The notes: generated by a model from the letters alone, not told the origin. A stretch of DNA of 64,000 nt from Candidatus Equimonas faecalis (GCA_018066245.1 JAGHRT010000010.1:55615-119614); one strand, 5' to 3'. Positions 25,810-35,224 are shown, numbered from the stretch's first letter. A program made the numbers and translations.

Positions 25810-25868
25810 GTCGCACGGACAGGGGCAGTTGATCTCATCACTGGGTCAAGGCGACCTGTCCCTGCGAC
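25810..25868. repeat. 14-bp inverted repeat between cassettes
   Basis: GTCGCACGGACAGG (25810-25823) and its near-complement (25855-25868, one mismatch) flank a 31-nt loop. It lies between the end of the first cassette (25873) and the start of copy 2 of the head gene. There is no T-run, so it could be a processing site, partial terminator or recombination scar. Confidence 0.7.
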
Positions 25869-25872
25869 TACT

Positions 25873-26247
25873 TTATGCCATGGATTCTATTTCCTTGGCT
25901 CTCTCTTCGCTGATTCCGTTTGCCTTCTTCAGTTTGTCCAAGAAACGTTGGTCACGAGCCGAAATTTCACCATCGGATATGATTTCTTTATATTCTTTAA
26001 TATATTCTTGTTCCTCTGCGGACAGAGAAGGAGTCACATACTTTTCCAATTCTCGTGCTCTTTCTTCTGAAATGCCAAGTCTTTCGCGTATTTTGTTCAG
26101 AAGTCGCCATTCACGAGGGCCGATTTCCCCCTCTTCACTACATTCTTTTACCTCATTGATGTATGCTTCTTCATCTGGAGTTAAATCGTTCGTTATTGCT
26201 TGAACGACCATACCTGATTGTGCTTCTTCTTCAGAAATGCCCGACAA
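25873..26247 (-). CDS. Short protein of repeated helical modules
   Basis: 124 residues from TTG 26247; ATG 26211 is an alternative. It has two copies of a 48-residue module: LTPDEEAYINEVKE ... LLNKIRERLGISEERARELE and LSAEEQEYIKEYKE ... FLDKLKKANGISEERAKEIE, each with a DGEIS- or EGEIG-like turn. A partial module end, LLLSGISEEEAQ, precedes them. The frame is the same as that of the upstream 368-residue gene, separated by one TAA and a few codons, so the two may once have been, or may still be by read-through, a single protein. Similar modules occur at the C-termini of other Bacteroidetes proteins as I recall. Function unknown. Confidence 0.65.
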   Translation of the reverse strand: MSGISEEEAQSGMVVQAITNDLTPDEEAYINEVKECSEEGEIGPREWRLLNKIRERLGISEERARELEKYVTPSLSAEEQEYIKEYKEIISDGEISARDQRFLDKLKKANGISEERAKEIESMA

Positions 26248-26259
26248 CAGAAGGCTATC

Positions 26260-27366
26260 TTAATGATGTTCTTTCAAATTACGTTTATCTTCAAATTCAA
26301 TAGAAACTTCCCACACGGTATCCAACAGTTCGCTGGATGTGAAATTATTCGCATTGTCAAAATTAACATTGAGACTTCCCACCATCGCATTAAAAGCTGT
26401 TTTTACTTCACGTGCTGTGTTGCTGGACATCTTGCAAGCCTCAGAAGAACTTATTCTAATGCTATAATGTAGGATATTTCCTTCTAATCTTTGCTTAACC
26501 ATAGTTCTCCAACTATTATCCTCATCCAACCACACTAAGTCTTCAGGACAATAGGGATAGTATTGCGGTGCAAATCGTTGTACTCGTTCATGTGCTTTCT
26601 TTGCACTTGTTGAACTTTGACAACTATCTTTTTGCCTATAATCTCCGCTGCCACTGTATTCTTGATAATTGCCAAAAATACCAACTCCAAATTCACTATT
26701 GACAATCTCTTCTATACTTCTTCCTTTTACTGAACTAATAGTAAGTTCAGTTGCACCCAAAGCTTGTGACAATCGGCATAGCTCATCTATCTTTTCGTTA
26801 AACAACGTCTCCTCGTATTTACTAAATGGTATGTACAAATCATCTATGATAGGATGAGCCACATAGACTGTATTCGGTTCGGGGCGCCCAGAAGAAAAAC
26901 GAATATCCTTAGGATAATCTTCCATTGTGAAGGCCCAATTTATTACGCCATTTGAGTCAACGCATCCGGCAATGTGCTGGATGTCTCTTACAATTAGAAT
27001 GAATTGTCGATTTTCAAAAGAGTAATTCGTAAATCTGCTATCATTCTCTTTCATTTGCTCATACCACTGGTCGGTAGATCCTTTATATGATTTTATCGCA
27101 GCATCGTGTATCTCTTCATCTTCAGACAGCATAGCTTTGATAAAACGATCTCTTGCTTCTGCATATTTACCCTCATCACAAAGATCTATACCTGAATTAT
27201 ATTCTTCAAGAAACGAGTCGTATTCTGATTTCTTTGAATCGTCAGAAAGATAGTGTTTTATAATTTTTCCTCCTAAAAAAAGAGTAGGAGATGTCGTAAA
27301 TACTGCTGCCTCAGCCCCGACTTTGAGCCCTGCTTTGATTATGCTTTTTATATCGACGTTTTTCAT
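26260..27366 (-). CDS. Uncharacterised 368-residue protein of the first cassette
   Basis: The N-terminus (IKAGLKVGAEAAVFTTSPTLFLGGKIIKHYL) is an amphipathic to hydrophobic helix pair that could touch a membrane. Residues 50-105 look like a TPR-type helical pair (YNSGIDLCDEGKYAEARDRF). The rest mixes strands and helices, including DELCRLSQALGATELTIS and EFGVGIFGNYQEYSGSG. The C-terminal third is beta-rich (ILHYSIRISSSEA, DTVWEVSIEFEDKRN). No enzyme motif is recognised. It starts 6 bp after the head gene, so coupling is likely, and continues in frame toward the 124-residue gene after a stop. It might sense a ligand or nucleate an assembly; no direct evidence. Confidence 0.7.
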   Translation of the reverse strand: MKNVDIKSIIKAGLKVGAEAAVFTTSPTLFLGGKIIKHYLSDDSKKSEYDSFLEEYNSGIDLCDEGKYAEARDRFIKAMLSEDEEIHDAAIKSYKGSTDQWYEQMKENDSRFTNYSFENRQFILIVRDIQHIAGCVDSNGVINWAFTMEDYPKDIRFSSGRPEPNTVYVAHPIIDDLYIPFSKYEETLFNEKIDELCRLSQALGATELTISSVKGRSIEEIVNSEFGVGIFGNYQEYSGSGDYRQKDSCQSSTSAKKAHERVQRFAPQYYPYCPEDLVWLDEDNSWRTMVKQRLEGNILHYSIRISSSEACKMSSNTAREVKTAFNAMVGSLNVNFDNANNFTSSELLDTVWEVSIEFEDKRNLKEHH

Positions 27367-27372
27367 AAAACT

Positions 27373-27594
27373 TTATCCAATTTGTTCTACATTAAGTTCC
27401 ACCATATTCAGGCATCCAGCCTTTTTGATGTCGATGCCGTAGATGCGCATGAAGGCATCGACGACGGGCTGGCCTCCGTTGGTGATGACGGGGTTACTCA
27501 TACTCTGGGTGACGACTTGCACACTCATGCCTGGCTCTATGCGGATGCCGTTGCAGTTTTTGGTGTGCTTCGTGGTGATTTGAAACAGTGCCAT
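27373..27594 (-). CDS. Cassette-head small protein, copy 1
   Basis: 73 residues beginning MALFQITTKHTKNCNGIRIE. The start is set at ATG 27594, not at the longer upstream open frame, because the promoter at 27637-27668 excludes it and copy 2 begins at the equivalent codon. Compared with copy 2 it has small changes (ALF/AMF, KN/RN, QSM/QTM, EQIG/ERIG). It is the first gene of the island operon, followed after 6 bp by the 368-residue gene. Conserved features are GMSVQVV, TNGGQPVVDAF and YGIDIKKAG. Function unknown; repeated placement suggests a common partner for different cassettes. Confidence 0.75.
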   Translation of the reverse strand: MALFQITTKHTKNCNGIRIEPGMSVQVVTQSMSNPVITNGGQPVVDAFMRIYGIDIKKAGCLNMVELNVEQIG

Positions 27595-27636
27595 TGTTTT
27601 TGAGGTGTTAAGTGAGTAAATGGTGTGAATGCGGCA

Positions 27637-27668
27637 CAAAGTTAGTAAGAACTTTACAGCCGTGCAAG
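27637..27668 (-). promoter_or_regulatory. Promoter of the island operon
   Basis: On the reverse strand CTTG (27665-27668) and TAACTTTG (27637-27644) are 20 bp apart. The -7 box is a perfect match and the -33 keeps the TTG core. Predicted leader about 36 nt. No comparable promoter was seen inside the island, so one transcript could run to 19124. Confidence 0.72.
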
Positions 27669-28391
27669 GTTTGAAGCGTGTTTTTCTTTGTGAATCGGCG
27701 CGATTGTCGGCTAAATGTATGTCTGTACGAAACGCCGGCATACGGCGGGCGGACATCCGGGGTATTGGCTACAGATGGCCGGTTACACTCGTGCGCGATT
27801 CTCGGGTTTCTATGGCCATTGGCTCTGGGATGGCCGCTATTGGGGGGATTAGAGGTTAGCGGAGATAAAAAGCGTGGAGCCTGTCCTTGCTGCTCGTTCC
27901 ACTCTATAAAGGCCTTCGCATTGCCCGAATTGTCGTAACGAGCAACGCTGAAAGCCCCACCTGTGTATATATTCTGCCGGGATGTCATGCGCCTTGCGGC
28001 TTGCAGATCTGGCTGAAGTGATATACCTGTGTCGGGACGTTTTCGTTGCTTTGTTTTTGACAATCCTTGGAGGTTGCGAAGTTCTTATAGAGCCAAAACC
28101 AAAGCGTAGAGGTACGCCTTTTATGTGATGTCTGTCTGCCCTGCTTTTTGCACGCTTGACGTACTGGAGCGGGAAAGACGTGGCAAAAATAAGCATTTTT
28201 GAGAAAAACTGCAAATATAGCGGCCTGTTTTTTGCTTTTTTGCTTTGTTTTGACAAATCGGGGCCTGACTATGGGGAAAACTGACGCGTTCTTGTTCTGC
28301 CGCTATGGCTGTGCGGCGAGATTTCTCCTGCTTGTTTGATGGGCATGACTGCTCTTGGGATAGGCAAAAGGGGACTATACGGCAGGGAGGC
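27669..28391. other. Gene-poor stretch between the island and rplQ
   Basis: About 720 bp with no convincing gene. A reverse-strand frame with a TTG start near 28063 contains the protein-like phrase NIYTGGAFSVARYDNSG and may be a remnant. Base composition changes from AT-rich island to mixed. No tRNA, integrase or direct repeat marking an attachment site was found. Confidence 0.5.
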
Positions 28392-28448
28392 GTGGCGTAT
28401 AGGGGAGGGTGAAGTGGCGTATAGGGGAGGGTGAAGTGGCGTATAGGG
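28392..28448. repeat. 22-bp tandem array beyond the rplQ terminator
   Basis: Two full 22-bp units (28392, 28414) and 13 bases of a third contain GTGGCGTATAGGGGAGGG. The array sits directly downstream of the ribosomal operon's terminator. Confidence 0.85.
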
Positions 28449-28452
28449 AAAG

Positions 28453-28487
28453 AAAAACACCCCGCGCCATCACGACGCGGGGTGTTT
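28453..28487 (-). terminator. Terminator of the ribosomal protein operon
   Basis: A perfect 12-bp stem (28455-28466 with 28476-28487, AAACACCCCGCG) followed on the reverse strand by TTTTTCTTT. It lies 21 bp after the rplQ stop and ends the rplC-rplQ transcript. Confidence 0.92.
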
Positions 28488-28508
28488 CGTTGATATTGTG
28501 GTGTAGAT

Positions 28509-29006
28509 TTATTCGGCAGTTTCCTCGGCTGCTGCCTCAACGGCGGGAGCTTCGGTTGCAACGGCCTCGGCAGGAGCCTCGGTGGCTGCGGCTGCGCTCT
28601 TGCGGCTGCGGCGCGTGCGAGTCTTCTTCTGGGTCTTGGCCATGTTCTCATCGTAGTCCACGAGTTCGATGAAGCACATGGGGGCTGCATCGTCCTTGCG
28701 GAAGCCGGTCTTGATGATACGGGTGTAGCCACCGGGACGGTCGGCCACCTTCACGCTGATTTCCTTGAAGAGCTCGGTGACGGCGAACTTGTCCTTGAGA
28801 TAGCTGAACACTACGCGACGGCTGTTGGTGGTGTCGTTCTTGGACTTGGTGATGAGGGGCTCAACGTACTTTTTCAGTGCCTTGGCCTTTGCGACAGTCG
28901 TAGTGATTCTTTTGTGCATTATCAGGGACACGGCCATGTTGGACAGCATGGCGGCGCGATGACTTGCAGTACGGCTGAGATGGTTGAATTTCTTATTGTG
29001 TCTCAT
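28509..29006 (-). CDS. rplQ: 50S ribosomal protein L17
   Basis: 165 residues. The L17 fold covers about 1-125, starting [20 protein letters not shown] with [19 protein letters not shown] near 92-110. The last 40 residues are a Lys/Arg then Ala/Glu/Pro-rich extension ([20 protein letters not shown]), which is usual in Bacteroidetes L17 and absent from the E. coli protein. Last gene of the operon, 41 bp after rpoA. Confidence 0.97.
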   Translation of the reverse strand: MRHNKKFNHLSRTASHRAAMLSNMAVSLIMHKRITTTVAKAKALKKYVEPLITKSKNDTTNSRRVVFSYLKDKFAVTELFKEISVKVADRPGGYTRIIKTGFRKDDAAPMCFIELVDYDENMAKTQKKTRTRRSRKSAAAATEAPAEAVATEAPAVEAAAEETAE

Positions 29007-29047
29007 TGTTTGTTTTGTTTTACATTAGTGGAGATGAGGCATTGATC

Positions 29048-30037
29048 TCAATCTAACTTGTAACTTGAAATGTCGGTTCCAAACGACAGATTCAGACTTG
29101 CGAGCAAATCATCAAGCTCCGTAAGCGATTTCTTGCCGAAGTTGCGGAATTTCAACAGGTCGGACTTGTTGAGCTGAACGAGTTCGCCGAGGGTCTCGAC
29201 TTCTGCGGCCTTGAGGCAGTTGAGTGCGCGGACGCTGAGGTTGAGGTCGGTGAGCTTGGTCTTGAGTTGCTGACGCATACGCAGTACTTCTTCGTCGAGT
29301 TCTTCGGCATGTTCGCCGGCGTTGGTCTCTATCATGATTCGGTCGTCGGTGAAGAGCATGAAGTGCTGAATGAGTATGCGGGCAGCTTCGTTGAGTGCGT
29401 CCTTCGGGTGTATGGAACCGTCCGTCGTGATTTCGAGGATGAGGCTGTCGTAGTCGGTCTTTTGCTCGACACGGCAGGGCTCAACGCTGTACTTCACGTT
29501 GCGGATGGGGGTGTAAATAGAATCGATTGGCAACTGATTGACAGCAGAGCAGAAGATGCGATTTTCCTCAGAAGGAACGTAGCCACGGCCCTTGTTGATT
29601 GTCAGTTCAATCTGCATCGTAGCTTTAGAGTCTAAATGACAAATCACCAGTTCGGGATTCAACACTTCAAACCCTGTAAGATACTTGCCAAGGTCGCCTG
29701 CGCAGAACTCGGTGGTGTTGCTGAGGCTGACGGTGACTTTTTCTTCGGTGAATTCTTCTACTACTTGCCTGAAGCGCACTTGCTTCAGATTGAGTATCAT
29801 GTTTGTCACATCTTCGCGCACACCGGGCACGGAGGCGAACTCGTGGTCAACGCCGTCGATTTTGATGGTGTTGATTGCGAAACCTTCGAGGGAGGTGGAG
29901 AGAAGGATGCGGCGGAGGGCATTGCCTATGGTATGGCCGAAGCCTGGCTCCAAGGGTCGGAACTCAAACTTTCCGAACTTGGGGTCATCCTCCAACATGA
30001 TTACCCTATCAGGCTTTTGAAATGCTAATATCGCCAT
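29048..30037 (-). CDS. rpoA: RNA polymerase alpha subunit
   Basis: 329 residues from ATG 30037 ([12 protein letters not shown]), preferred over an ATG three codons upstream because the family in this phylum begins MAILAFQKP. The N-terminal dimerisation domain has [14 protein letters not shown] [17 protein letters not shown] linker at about 235-250 leads to the C-terminal DNA-binding domain ([39 protein letters not shown]). Complete and normal length. Lies between rpsD and rplQ as in most bacteria. Confidence 0.97.
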   Translation of the reverse strand: MAILAFQKPDRVIMLEDDPKFGKFEFRPLEPGFGHTIGNALRRILLSTSLEGFAINTIKIDGVDHEFASVPGVREDVTNMILNLKQVRFRQVVEEFTEEKVTVSLSNTTEFCAGDLGKYLTGFEVLNPELVICHLDSKATMQIELTINKGRGYVPSEENRIFCSAVNQLPIDSIYTPIRNVKYSVEPCRVEQKTDYDSLILEITTDGSIHPKDALNEAARILIQHFMLFTDDRIMIETNAGEHAEELDEEVLRMRQQLKTKLTDLNLSVRALNCLKAAEVETLGELVQLNKSDLLKFRNFGKKSLTELDDLLASLNLSFGTDISSYKLD

Positions 30038-30056
30038 GTAATTCAATTCTATTTAA

Positions 30057-30665
30057 TTAGTTCTTGGAGTAGAGCTCAACGATAAGCTGCTCCTTGATAT
30101 TTTCGGGAATGTCCTCGCGCTCGGGCTTGTGGAGGAGCTTGCCGCTCTTGGAAGCCTCGTCCCACTCAATCCAAGCGTACTTGCTGTGGTTGAAACCTGC
30201 GAGGGCATCTGCGATGACTTCAAGGCTCTTGCTGCGCTCGCGCACTCCGACAATCTGGCCGGGCTTTACGCTGTAGGAAGCAATGTTTACGACCTTTCCG
30301 TCAACCACAATGTGCTTGTGGTTTACAAGCTGGCGGGCAGCGGCGCGTGTGGGGGCTATGCCGAGACGGAATACAATGTTGTCGAGACGGCATTCCAAAG
30401 CCTGCAGCAGGAGTTCACCGGTAATGCCAGTGGCGGCAGCAGCCTTGTCGAAGAGATTGCGGAACTGCTTTTCGAGTACGCCATAAGTGTACTTTGCCTT
30501 CTGCTTTTCAGCGAGCATGACACCGTATTCGGATGTCTTGCGGCGACGGCTGTTGCCGTGCTGGCCTGGAGGGAAGTTGCGCTTTGCGAGCACCTTGTCG
30601 GGACCGAAAATGGCCTCTCCAAACCTACGGGCGATACGTGATTTAGGACCAATATATCTTGCCAT
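30057..30665 (-). CDS. rpsD: 30S ribosomal protein S4
   Basis: 202 residues. It binds 16S rRNA early in assembly. The N-terminus ([17 protein letters not shown]) has no zinc cysteines, so it is the zinc-free form. The S4 RNA-binding domain is at about 93-155 ([30 protein letters not shown]). Twenty base pairs upstream of rpoA. In many bacteria S4 represses this group of genes; no binding site is obvious here. Confidence 0.97.
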   Translation of the reverse strand: MARYIGPKSRIARRFGEAIFGPDKVLAKRNFPPGQHGNSRRRKTSEYGVMLAEKQKAKYTYGVLEKQFRNLFDKAAAATGITGELLLQALECRLDNIVFRLGIAPTRAAARQLVNHKHIVVDGKVVNIASYSVKPGQIVGVRERSKSLEVIADALAGFNHSKYAWIEWDEASKSGKLLHKPEREDIPENIKEQLIVELYSKN

Positions 30666-30707
30666 AATCTTTGTTTGAATGTTTAATGTTTAACGTTTGA
30701 AAGTGGA

Positions 30708-31097
30708 TTATACACGACGGCGCTTGGGAGGACGGCAACCGTTGTGAGGTATGGGAGTTACATCGATAATCTCAATGACTTCAATACCGGCGGCGTGGGT
30801 AGCACGGATGGCGCTCTCGCGTCCGTTTCCGGGACCCTTAACGTATGCCTTCACTTTGCGCAAACCGAGGTCGTAAGCAACCTTGGCGCAATCCTGGGCA
30901 GCCATCTGGGCAGCATAGGGAGTATTCTTCTTGCTGCCACGGAAACCCATCTTACCAGCGCTTGACCAGCTGATAACCTGGCCCTCGCTGTTGGCAAGAG
31001 ATACAATGATATTGTTGAAAGAGCTGTGCACGTGAAGCTGACCCTGTGCGTCAACTTTTACTACGCGCTTCTTTGCAGAGACGGTTTTCTTTGCCAT
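30708..31097 (-). CDS. rpsK: 30S ribosomal protein S11
   Basis: 129 residues. [36 protein letters not shown] and the basic ending [13 protein letters not shown] are standard S11. It forms the platform of the small subunit near the E site. Complete; 16 bp after rpsM. Confidence 0.97.
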   Translation of the reverse strand: MAKKTVSAKKRVVKVDAQGQLHVHSSFNNIIVSLANSEGQVISWSSAGKMGFRGSKKNTPYAAQMAAQDCAKVAYDLGLRKVKAYVKGPGNGRESAIRATHAAGIEVIEIIDVTPIPHNGCRPPKRRRV

Positions 31098-31113
31098 ATC
31101 TTAATCTGTTTTA

Positions 31114-31494
31114 TTACTTCGTTGCCTTCTTCTTGTTTGCCACGGTCTTCTTCTTACCCTTACGTGTGCGGGCATTGTTCTTCGTGCTCTGGCCGCGAAG
31201 AGGCAGACCGATACGATGGCGGATACCACGATAGCAGCCGATGTCCATCAAACGCTTGATATTGAGCTGTACTTCGCTGCGAAGGTCGCCTTCGACTTTG
31301 TACTCGGCACCGATAATCTCACGAATCTTGGCTGCCTGGTCGTCTGTCCAGTCACTAACCTTAATGTCTCTGTTCACGCCGGCTTTGTCCAAAATCTTAC
31401 CGGCACTACTGCGACCTATTCCGAAGATATAGGTCAAGGCGATTTCACCTCGCTTGTTCTGAGGTAAATCTACACCAACAATTCTTATTGCCAT
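31114..31494 (-). CDS. rpsM: 30S ribosomal protein S13
   Basis: 126 residues. It starts [20 protein letters not shown] with [14 protein letters not shown], has [16 protein letters not shown] and [20 protein letters not shown], and a basic tail. It contacts the large subunit at the head bridge. Normal length, and 27 bp after rpmJ. Confidence 0.97.
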   Translation of the reverse strand: MAIRIVGVDLPQNKRGEIALTYIFGIGRSSAGKILDKAGVNRDIKVSDWTDDQAAKIREIIGAEYKVEGDLRSEVQLNIKRLMDIGCYRGIRHRIGLPLRGQSTKNNARTRKGKKKTVANKKKATK

Positions 31495-31521
31495 ATAGTT
31501 GAAATAGTTTTTTTGCGAAGT

Positions 31522-31638
31522 TTAACCCTGACGCATCTTGAACTTGGGGTTCTTCTTGTTAATTACGAAGAGGCGACCTTTGCGACGTACAATCTTGCAG
31601 TCGGCGGTGCGCTTCTTTAAGGAAGCTCTTGTTTTCAT
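31522..31638 (-). CDS. rpmJ: 50S ribosomal protein L36
   Basis: 38 residues, [20 protein letters not shown] then [18 protein letters not shown]. Only one cysteine remains (DCK), so it is the zinc-independent form of L36; the normal CxxC...CxxxxH set is absent. Short, but position between infA and rpsM and the sequence leave no doubt. Confidence 0.95.
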   Translation of the reverse strand: MKTRASLKKRTADCKIVRRKGRLFVINKKNPKFKMRQG

Positions 31639-31652
31639 ATTTTCTTGTTTTT

Positions 31653-31871
31653 TTATTTGTAGCGATAGGCTATTCTGCCATTTGTCAGGTCATAGGGGCT
31701 CATTTCCACCTTGACCTTATCGCCTGGCAGGATTTTGATGTAGTGCATGCGCATCTTTCCAGATATGCCTGCACGAATGGTGTGCCCATTCTCCAGTTCG
31801 ACGCGGAACATGGCGTTGCTCAGTGCTTCTACCACCGTTCCGTCAATCTCAATAGCATTTTGCTTTGACAT
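31653..31871 (-). CDS. infA: Translation initiation factor IF-1
   Basis: 72 residues, the standard single OB fold: [58 protein letters not shown] then GRIAYRYK. It binds the A site during initiation. Lies 14 bp upstream of rpmJ and 6 bp after map. Confidence 0.97.
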   Translation of the reverse strand: MSKQNAIEIDGTVVEALSNAMFRVELENGHTIRAGISGKMRMHYIKILPGDKVKVEMSPYDLTNGRIAYRYK

Positions 31872-31877
31872 ATTCTT

Positions 31878-32672
31878 TTAGTATTGTTTTCCTTCAATGA
31901 TTTCTATCTCTTCAAACGACGACAGTATGTCGGGCTTTCCCTGATGAATGGCAATGCTGTGCTCGAAATGCGCCGCAGGCAAGCCATCACGGGTGGTAAC
32001 GCTCCACTTGTCTTCCAACAAGGCGATGTCGCGCTTCCCCATGGCTATCATGGGTTCGATGGCTATGCAGAGCCCATTGTGTATCTGCTTGCCTGAACCT
32101 TGTCGCCCATAGTTGGGAACAGCTGGGTCTTCGTGCATGGCACGGCCTACACCATGCCCGACGAACTCCCGCACGACTCCGTATCCCCTGCTCTCGCAAT
32201 GTTGCTGAACCGCATACCCTATATCGCCGATGCGGCGACCTGGCAGCGCGACCTCAATGCCCTTATAAAGGGCTTCCTTTGTGGTCTTGAGCAACTGTCG
32301 AACCTCAGGTTTTACTTCGCCTATGCAGAATGTGTAGCAGGAATCTCCGCAAAAACCGTCAAGACAGGCACCGCAATCGACTGAAAGGATATCGCCGTCC
32401 CTGAGTTCACGATTGTCGGGGACACCATGCACCACGATGTTATTGACTGAAGCACAGATACTGGCGGGAAACGGAGGGCCGTAGGGATTGGGGAATCCTT
32501 TGAAGACCGGCGTGCCGCCATTGTCGCGGATAACCTGCTCAGCCAAGGTGTCCAACTGGAAAGTTGTAACACCAGGCTTGAGCTTTTTGGCTATCTCTGT
32601 GAGCGTCAGACTGACCAACAGGTTAGCTTTGCGCAGCAACTCTATCTCGTCTTCAGTCTTGAGATATATCAT
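31878..32672 (-). CDS. map: Methionine aminopeptidase, type I
   Basis: 264 residues. It removes the initiator methionine from new proteins. Metal ligands are visible in order: VDCGACLDGFCGDSCYTF (two Asp), HGVGRAMHEDPAVPNYG (His region), GLCIAIEPM (Glu) and HFEHSIAIH (Glu/His). ICASVNNIVVHGVPD carries the catalytic His. A type I enzyme without the zinc-finger extension. Cotranscribed with secY (30 bp spacing), as usual in this operon. Confidence 0.97.
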   Translation of the reverse strand: MIYLKTEDEIELLRKANLLVSLTLTEIAKKLKPGVTTFQLDTLAEQVIRDNGGTPVFKGFPNPYGPPFPASICASVNNIVVHGVPDNRELRDGDILSVDCGACLDGFCGDSCYTFCIGEVKPEVRQLLKTTKEALYKGIEVALPGRRIGDIGYAVQQHCESRGYGVVREFVGHGVGRAMHEDPAVPNYGRQGSGKQIHNGLCIAIEPMIAMGKRDIALLEDKWSVTTRDGLPAAHFEHSIAIHQGKPDILSSFEEIEIIEGKQY

Positions 32673-32702
32673 TATGTGAAATAACTACTTCATTTGGCCG
32701 CA

Positions 32703-34028
32703 CTAAGCGCGGTTGCGAACATGACCAGCATTGAGCAGACCATCGTAATGGCGAACCAGCAAATGGCTCTCAATCTGCTGCAGGGTGTCAAGAACAACGC
32801 CTACGAGAATGAGAAGGCTGGTGCCACCGAAGAACTGGGCAAACCCCTGCTTGATACCGATGATGCCGGCGAAAGCTGGCAAAATGGCTATCAGAGCAAT
32901 GAAAAGTGAGCCAGGGAGCGTGATGTGTGTCATTACGTTGTCGAGATAGTCGGCTGTGTCCTTGCCAGGCTTGACACCGGGGATAAAGCCATTGTTGCGC
33001 TTCATATCCTCAGCCATCTGCACAGGATTGAGCGTGATGGCTGTATAGAAATAGGTGAAGGCTATTATCAGGATAACGAATACGACATTGTAGAGAACAC
33101 TCGTGTGATCCAGGAACTGACTCATTGCCCAACTGTGGCTCCCGCTCATCTGAGCAAGTGTCAAGGGGATGAACATGATGGCCTGTGCAAAGATGATAGG
33201 CATCACGTTAGCAGCAAAGAGCTTGACTGGGATGTACTGACGGGCACCACCTATCTGATGGCCACCTTCAATACGCTTGGCATACTGAACGGGAACCTTG
33301 CGGACAGCCTTGACGAGGATGATAGCAAGCGCCATTACAAACAGCAAAGCTATAATCTCAAAAAGGAACTTCACAAGGCCACCGCCTTCGGCGCTGGTCC
33401 AAGCTGAAAGGAATTCCTCACCCAGTGCGGAAGGCATACGGGCAATAATACCAATCATAATTATCATGGACACGCCATTACCTATACCCTTATCCGTGAT
33501 GCGCTCGCCCAGCCAGAGGATAAACATACTTCCTGCGGCCAGAATGATGGTGCTTGAGAGCATGAACCAGAATCCGTTGCCTACCATAAAGGCACCTGTA
33601 CCCTGTGTTTGGGCATGCAGGTTTATCATGTAGGTGGGAGCCTGGAAGAGAAGGATGAACACTGTCAGCCAGCGTGTGTACTGGTTGATTTTGCGCCGTC
33701 CGCTTTCGCCCTCACGCTGCATTTTCTGGAAGTAAGGTACAGCGACAGCCAAGAGCTGAATCACAATCGAGGCTGAAATGTAAGGCATGATTCCCAATGC
33801 AAAGACTGAGGCATTGGAGAATGCACCACCAGAGAACATATTCAGCAAGGACATCAGACCTTCGCTGGTCTGATTTTCCAGATTCTGAAGGCCTGCGGGA
33901 TCAATACCGGGCAGCACCACAAAGGAACCGAAGCGGTAGATAGCCACGAAACCTATCGTAATGAGGATGCGCGTGCGCAAATCCTCAATACGCCAGATGT
34001 TCTTGATAGTCTCGATTATCTTCTTCAT
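32703..34028 (-). CDS. secY: Preprotein translocase subunit SecY
   Basis: 441 residues with ten hydrophobic spans, the channel of the Sec translocon. Recognisable parts are RILITIGFVAIYRFGSFVVL (span 1), VLPGIDPAGL in the plug region, SGGAFSNASVFALGIMPYIS (span 2), GNGVSMIIMIGI and EDMKRNNGFIPGVKPGKDT in the cytosolic loops. It ends LLVRHYDGLLNAGHVRNRA. Complete; 20 bp after rplO. Confidence 0.97.
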   Translation of the reverse strand: MKKIIETIKNIWRIEDLRTRILITIGFVAIYRFGSFVVLPGIDPAGLQNLENQTSEGLMSLLNMFSGGAFSNASVFALGIMPYISASIVIQLLAVAVPYFQKMQREGESGRRKINQYTRWLTVFILLFQAPTYMINLHAQTQGTGAFMVGNGFWFMLSSTIILAAGSMFILWLGERITDKGIGNGVSMIIMIGIIARMPSALGEEFLSAWTSAEGGGLVKFLFEIIALLFVMALAIILVKAVRKVPVQYAKRIEGGHQIGGARQYIPVKLFAANVMPIIFAQAIMFIPLTLAQMSGSHSWAMSQFLDHTSVLYNVVFVILIIAFTYFYTAITLNPVQMAEDMKRNNGFIPGVKPGKDTADYLDNVMTHITLPGSLFIALIAILPAFAGIIGIKQGFAQFFGGTSLLILVGVVLDTLQQIESHLLVRHYDGLLNAGHVRNRA

Positions 34029-34048
34029 TGTTGTTTGGGTAAAGAAGG

Positions 34049-34495
34049 TTAGAGTTTCGTTGCGGTGCCACCGGCTGCAGTGATGGCAGCTTCTGCACTC
34101 TTAGAGAAAGCGTGGGCCTCAACGTCGATTTTGGAAGTGAGTGTGCCGTTGCCGAGTATCTTGACCAGGCCGTTCTTCTTGAGGAAACCGGCTTCAACGA
34201 GTTCTTTCGTGCCGATTTTCGTCAAGTTCTTGGCCTGAGCCAGTTCTGCAAGGACATCCAAATTGATAGCCTTGTACTCTACGCGATTGATGTTCTTGAA
34301 GCCATGCTTGGGGAGACGGCGCTGGAGAGGCATCTGACCACCTTCAAAACCAATCTTCTTGCTGTAGCCAGAACGCTGCTTGGCACCTTTGTGGCCACGG
34401 GTGGCGGTGCCGCCCATACCGGAGCCGGGGCCACGGCCAATACGCTTGCGTGTGGCGACGGAACCCTCAGCGGGCTTTAAGGTATTTAATTTCAT
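34049..34495 (-). CDS. rplO: 50S ribosomal protein L15
   Basis: 148 residues. It begins MKLNTLKPAEGSVATRKRIG and has RGPGSGMGGTATRGHKGAKQ and FEGGQMPLQRRLPKHGF, the glycine/arginine-rich N-terminal extension typical of L15, then the globular C-terminal part. Between rpmD and secY. Confidence 0.97.
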   Translation of the reverse strand: MKLNTLKPAEGSVATRKRIGRGPGSGMGGTATRGHKGAKQRSGYSKKIGFEGGQMPLQRRLPKHGFKNINRVEYKAINLDVLAELAQAKNLTKIGTKELVEAGFLKKNGLVKILGNGTLTSKIDVEAHAFSKSAEAAITAAGGTATKL

Positions 34496-34517
34496 AATGC
34501 AGATTTCTGTTTAAGGA

Positions 34518-34694
34518 TTATTCTGTTACTGTTACCAGGTGTGCGACTTTGCGAATCATACCGCGGAGAACGGGGCTGTCCTCCTTTTCAACAGTATGAT
34601 ACAACTTAGTCAGGCCAAGTGCATCAAGGGTGCGCTTCTGGTCTTTGGGAGCGTGGATGCGGCTCCGAGTTTGCTGAATTTTAATAGTTGCCAT
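34518..34694 (-). CDS. rpmD: 50S ribosomal protein L30
   Basis: 58 residues, MATIKIQQTRSRIHAPKDQK then RTLDALGLTKLYHTVEKEDS and GMIRKVAHLVTVTE. A complete L30, the small protein missing in some bacteria but present here. ATG 34694 lies 17 bp after rpsE; 22 bp separate its stop from rplO. Confidence 0.95.
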   Translation of the reverse strand: MATIKIQQTRSRIHAPKDQKRTLDALGLTKLYHTVEKEDSPVLRGMIRKVAHLVTVTE

Positions 34695-34711
34695 ATTTGT
34701 TGAAAATTTGT

Positions 34712-35218
34712 TTAGCCACGGAATACTTTTTCTATGCTAATACCGCGCTGCTCAGCCACTTGACGGGCATCGCGCATCTCACTGAGAGCCTTGATAGTAG
34801 CCTTTACAAGGTTGTGGGCATTGGAGCTGCCTTTACTCTTGGCAAGCACGTCCTTGATTCCTGCGCTTTCCAGCACGGAACGCATAGCACCACCGGCCAC
34901 TACACCGGTACCTTCGGAAGCAGGGAGGATAAGAACCTCTGCACCTCCAAACTTAGCTGCCTGTCCATGAGGAACCGTACCATTGATAACGGGTACCTTG
35001 ATTAAATTCTTTTTTGCAGACTCTACGCCCTTAGCAATGGCTGCGGTAACTTCACCAGCCTTGCCAAGGCCCGTGCCGATGACGCCCTTGCCGTCGCCTA
35101 CAACAACTATAGCGGCGAAGGTGAAGGTGCGGCCACCCTTGGTAACTTTAGTTACGCGATTGATAGCAACCAGTCTATCCTTTAAATCTTCGATGTTTAC
35201 GTTTACTCTGTTTGCCAT
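34712..35218 (-). CDS. rpsE: 30S ribosomal protein S5
   Basis: 168 residues. The double-stranded RNA-binding-like N-domain contains [18 protein letters not shown] and [20 protein letters not shown]. The C-domain contains [20 protein letters not shown]. It takes part in decoding fidelity. Six base pairs after rplR. Confidence 0.97.
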   Translation of the reverse strand: MANRVNVNIEDLKDRLVAINRVTKVTKGGRTFTFAAIVVVGDGKGVIGTGLGKAGEVTAAIAKGVESAKKNLIKVPVINGTVPHGQAAKFGGAEVLILPASEGTGVVAGGAMRSVLESAGIKDVLAKSKGSSNAHNLVKATIKALSEMRDARQVAEQRGISIEKVFRG

Positions 35219-35224
35219 AATCTT

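Noticed and set aside
27608..28063. Reverse-strand frame with the phrase NIYTGGAFSVARYDN
   Set aside because: TTG start, no promoter, runs through the island promoter, and the C-terminal half is proline-rich nonsense. Perhaps a fragment.
19103..28391. Integrase, tRNA or attachment site marking the AT-rich island
   Set aside because: None could be found in the sequence at either edge, so a mechanism of transfer is not claimed.
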